Assembly: GCF_021647475.1 (NCBI RefSeq)
Contig: NZ_JAKIUR010000004.1
Span: 1 to 64,000, forward strand
From: Lutibacter sp.
Lineage (GTDB): Bacteria > Bacteroidota > Bacteroidia > Flavobacteriales > Flavobacteriaceae
Reading direction: 5' to 3'
DNA: 64,000 nucleotides
The position numbers were made by a program, and so were the translations under genes. Numbering within the stretch: position 1 is the first letter of the stretch; each line of letters starts with the position of its first letter. Positions 61,599 through 64,000 of the stretch are shown in pieces. The notes under the pieces are model-generated. The model was not told where the DNA came from, did no database searches, and saw only the letters and a list, made by a program, of their open reading frames with translations.

Positions 61599-64000
61599 AT
61601 GGTTACGCTATTTTGCTGTTTCCAAACCTATTTGTATTCGCAAAAAACAAAGATTAGTTTTTCTAAAGATTCATTAAAAATTAGCACAAAAGATTCTCTT
61701 ATTATAAAAACAAAAGACACCATTAAAGTAAAAGATACCATTGCAAAACCTAAAGAGCTTTTAGAAGGAATTATAGAACACAGTGCAGATAGTTTAATTA
61801 GGCAAGATATTAAAAATAATAAAATTATAATGTATAAAAATGCACACGTACATTATAAAGATATTGATTTAACTGCTGGTTATATTGAAATAAATAACAA
61901 CAACAATGTTGTTACGGCAAAAGGCATTAAAGATTCTGTTGGAGTTTATCAAGAAAAACCTGTTTTTAAACAAGGCGGACAAGAAACTCAACAAGATTCA
62001 ATAGCCTTTAATTTTGAAACTGAAAAAGCTAAAATTTGGGGTTTACGCACTGAACAACAAGGAGTTATAATAAGAGGTGAAACTACAAAAAAGGAAAATG
62101 ATTCAACTATTTTTGTTAGAAACATAAAATTTACAACTTCTGAAAAAGAAAAACCAGATTACTATATAAAAACTAATAAAGCCAAAATTGTACCCAATAA
62201 AAAATTGGTAATTGGACTTAGTAATTTAGTGATTTCAGATGTGCCAACACCACTCTTTATCCCATTTGCCTACATTCCATTAACCAAAGGAACTATGTCT
62301 GGGTTTTTAATGCCAACTTGGGGGGAAAACAATCGACAAGGTTATTTTTTACAAAATGGCGGGTATTATTTAGCTATTAATGATTATGCAGACCTAGCAC
62401 TGCTAGGCGATGTTTACACCAACGGAAGTTGGGGAATAAGAGCCCAATCAAATTATGCTGTTCGCTATAAATTCAGTGGTAATTTCAGTTTCAGGTACGA
62501 AAATTTAATAAATAGTTTACGGGGTTTTAGCGATTACTCCAAAACAACTAATTATAATATTAGATGGAGTCATAGTCAAGATACCAAAGCAAGTCCAAAT
62601 TCTAGGTTTTCGGCATCGGTAAATTTAGGAAGTAGTAAATATTATAGAGAATCTTTAAATGAATATAATTCAAATGCATTTTTAAACAACACCCTTAGTT
62701 CTTCTATTTCATTTTACAAAAAATTTGTTGGTACACCTTTTAACTTATCCCTTTCTGTTACACATTCTCAAAATACTAATACAGAAAAAATTATAATGTC
62801 ATTGCCATCTCTACAAATAAATATGGATCGAATTTACCCTTTTGTATCTAAAACAGGTGCAAAAAAAAATGCATTACAAAAACTTGGAGTAACCTATTCG
62901 TTAAAAGGAGATAATAAAATTAATACTTCCGATAAATTCTTCTTAAAAAAAGAGATGTTTAATACTGCAAAATCTGGAATTCAACAAAATGCCACTTTTA
63001 GCACAAATATGAAAGTATTAAAATACTTTACCCTATCACCTAATGCAAACTATAAAGAAGTTTGGAATTTTAATAAAATAAGCAAAACCTATAATGCCAC
63101 TGAAAATACCGTAGTTACCGATACCATTAACGGATTTAATGCTTTTAGAGAATACTCGGCTGGTGTTTCCTTAACTACTACCGTTTATGGAATGCTGAAA
63201 TTTAAAAAAGGAAGATTACAAGCCATCCGCCATGTAATGCGACCAAGTATTTCCTATGGTTATAAACCAGATTTTAGTAAATATTATGAAGAAGTTCAGC
63301 AAAGTGCTGATCCTAATGATTTGCTAGAATATTCTCCATTCGCAAACGGAATTTATGGAAGCCCAAGTAGAAGCTTATCTAATAGCTTAAATTTTTCGCT
63401 TAACAATACTTTAGAAGCTAAAGTGATGCCTAAAGACTCCACAGATACCAAGCCAAAAAAAATAACATTAATTAACAATTTAAACTTTTCAACCAGTTAT
63501 AATATGGCTGCAGATTCCTTAAAATGGAGTCCAGTCAGAATGACTGCAGGTACAGATTTTTTCAATAAAAAACTGCGTTTAAATTTAAATGCAACACTTG
63601 ATCCATATGCGATTAATGCTTCCGGAACAAGGATAAACACCTTTAATATTAATAATGGAGGAAGTTTATTTAGACTTACCAATGCTGGTTTAACAATGAA
63701 TTATTCTTTATCCAGTAAAAAATCTAAAGGGAAAGAAAATAGTAAACAACAAAATGCTAATGCTAATAATTCCGATGGAATTTTTGGGGAAAATTTAAAT
63801 GTAAGTAATAGTTTAAATAATAACGAAGACTCTGAGCCTAAAATAAAATCTGCTAAATTATACAATGCTACTTTTCCTTGGACGCTGAAACTAGCCTATT
63901 CGTTAAATTATGTAAACTCAAGGCGACAAAATGAAATTTCATCAAACTCCTTAATGTTTTCTGGTGATGTTGAATTAACTCCGAAATGGAAAGTAGGATT
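61599..64000 (+). CDS. lptD: LPS-assembly protein LptD (OstA-like), partial, runs off the right edge
   Basis: The frame is open from the ATG at 61599 to the window edge (800 codons seen). The first residues (MVTLFCCFQTYLYSQ) form a short secretion leader. An N-terminal OstA-like beta-taco part follows (GIIEHSADSLIRQDIKNNKI; NAHVHYKDIDLTAGYIEINN), then LptD-type signatures (SDVPTPLFIPFAYIPLTKGT, GFLMPTWGENNRQGYFLQNGG) and barrel-like sequence. LptD with LptE inserts lipopolysaccharide in the outer leaflet. The frame is also open upstream to 61536 without an ATG, so a non-ATG start there cannot be excluded. Confidence 0.88.
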   Translation, partial: MVTLFCCFQTYLYSQKTKISFSKDSLKISTKDSLIIKTKDTIKVKDTIAKPKELLEGIIEHSADSLIRQDIKNNKIIMYKNAHVHYKDIDLTAGYIEINNNNNVVTAKGIKDSVGVYQEKPVFKQGGQETQQDSIAFNFETEKAKIWGLRTEQQGVIIRGETTKKENDSTIFVRNIKFTTSEKEKPDYYIKTNKAKIVPNKKLVIGLSNLVISDVPTPLFIPFAYIPLTKGTMSGFLMPTWGENNRQGYFLQNGGYYLAINDYADLALLGDVYTNGSWGIRAQSNYAVRYKFSGNFSFRYENLINSLRGFSDYSKTTNYNIRWSHSQDTKASPNSRFSASVNLGSSKYYRESLNEYNSNAFLNNTLSSSISFYKKFVGTPFNLSLSVTHSQNTNTEKIIMSLPSLQINMDRIYPFVSKTGAKKNALQKLGVTYSLKGDNKINTSDKFFLKKEMFNTAKSGIQQNATFSTNMKVLKYFTLSPNANYKEVWNFNKISKTYNATENTVVTDTINGFNAFREYSAGVSLTTTVYGMLKFKKGRLQAIRHVMRPSISYGYKPDFSKYYEEVQQSADPNDLLEYSPFANGIYGSPSRSLSNSLNFSLNNTLEAKVMPKDSTDTKPKKITLINNLNFSTSYNMAADSLKWSPVRMTAGTDFFNKKLRLNLNATLDPYAINASGTRINTFNINNGGSLFRLTNAGLTMNYSLSSKKSKGKENSKQQNANANNSDGIFGENLNVSNSLNNNEDSEPKIKSAKLYNATFPWTLKLAYSLNYVNSRRQNEISSNSLMFSGDVELTPKWKVG

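Noticed and set aside
1..64000. CRISPR array, prophage, restriction-modification or other defence island.
   Set aside because: No spaced direct repeats, phage structural genes, methyltransferase/endonuclease pairs or known defence domains were found.

Overview
The window is AT-rich chromosomal DNA from a member of the Bacteroidota, almost certainly family Flavobacteriaceae (genus not determined). Support comes from family-typical genes (DUF4834, DUF5683, DUF6122, DUF2851, DUF4159, CAL67264-type small membrane proteins, a LytS/LytTR propeller two-component pair, an OstA-like LptD), from the parA-parB-DUF5683-dapB-lepB-WbqC-DUF6122 order, from menaquinone genes, from Bacteroidota-type TAnnTTTG promoter elements, and from the lack of Shine-Dalgarno sequences. 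I recognised no rRNA, tRNA, CRISPR array or prophage.

Layout. 1-3.5 kb: the 5' end of an IS30-type transposase abuts a propeller sensor kinase that has lost its N-terminus, followed by its LytTR regulator. 3.5-16 kb: a YfhO-type membrane protein, an outer-membrane protein, rsmE, a DUF4159 protein, a BASS transporter, an acyltransferase, a GH3/serine-hydrolase fusion and an exonuclease. 16-21.3 kb: PPK2, an NtrC-type regulator without an HTH, an MscS channel and an ABC exporter. 22-28.5 kb: a MarR-controlled beta-oxidation operon carrying a four-helix-bundle gene between its hydratase/dehydrogenase and thiolase genes. 28.6-38.3 kb: housekeeping genes (dipeptidase, parAB, dapB, lepB). 38.1-46.1 kb: ettA flanked by two small paralogous membrane proteins, a flavin reductase/MarR pair, an acyl-CoA carboxylase subunit, and MATE and MFS transporters. 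46.7-56.2 kb: yebC, then menaquinone genes (menE, menC, menA) interspersed with a CPBP protease, a sterol-desaturase-type enzyme, a metallo-hydrolase and a copper-receptor module. 56.2-64 kb: an Fe-S membrane oxidoreductase operon and an envelope block (MCE protein, amidase, lptD running off the right edge).

The most unusual content is not one large defence or biosynthetic system. It is a set of small repetitive elements and what they do to genes. Family A (three copies) and family B (a palindrome of about 181 bp with 16-bp terminal inverted repeats, three copies) sit in intergenic gaps. One B copy supplies the C-terminus and stop codon of the desaturase. A different REP-like sequence is embedded in frame in menE. 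A four-helix-bundle cassette bounded by a 10-bp inverted repeat lies in the fatty-acid operon. The TonB receptor at 52.5-54.7 kb carries CxxxM and HxM motifs matching the copper site described for OprC, and has a small cysteine-rich protein encoded upstream.
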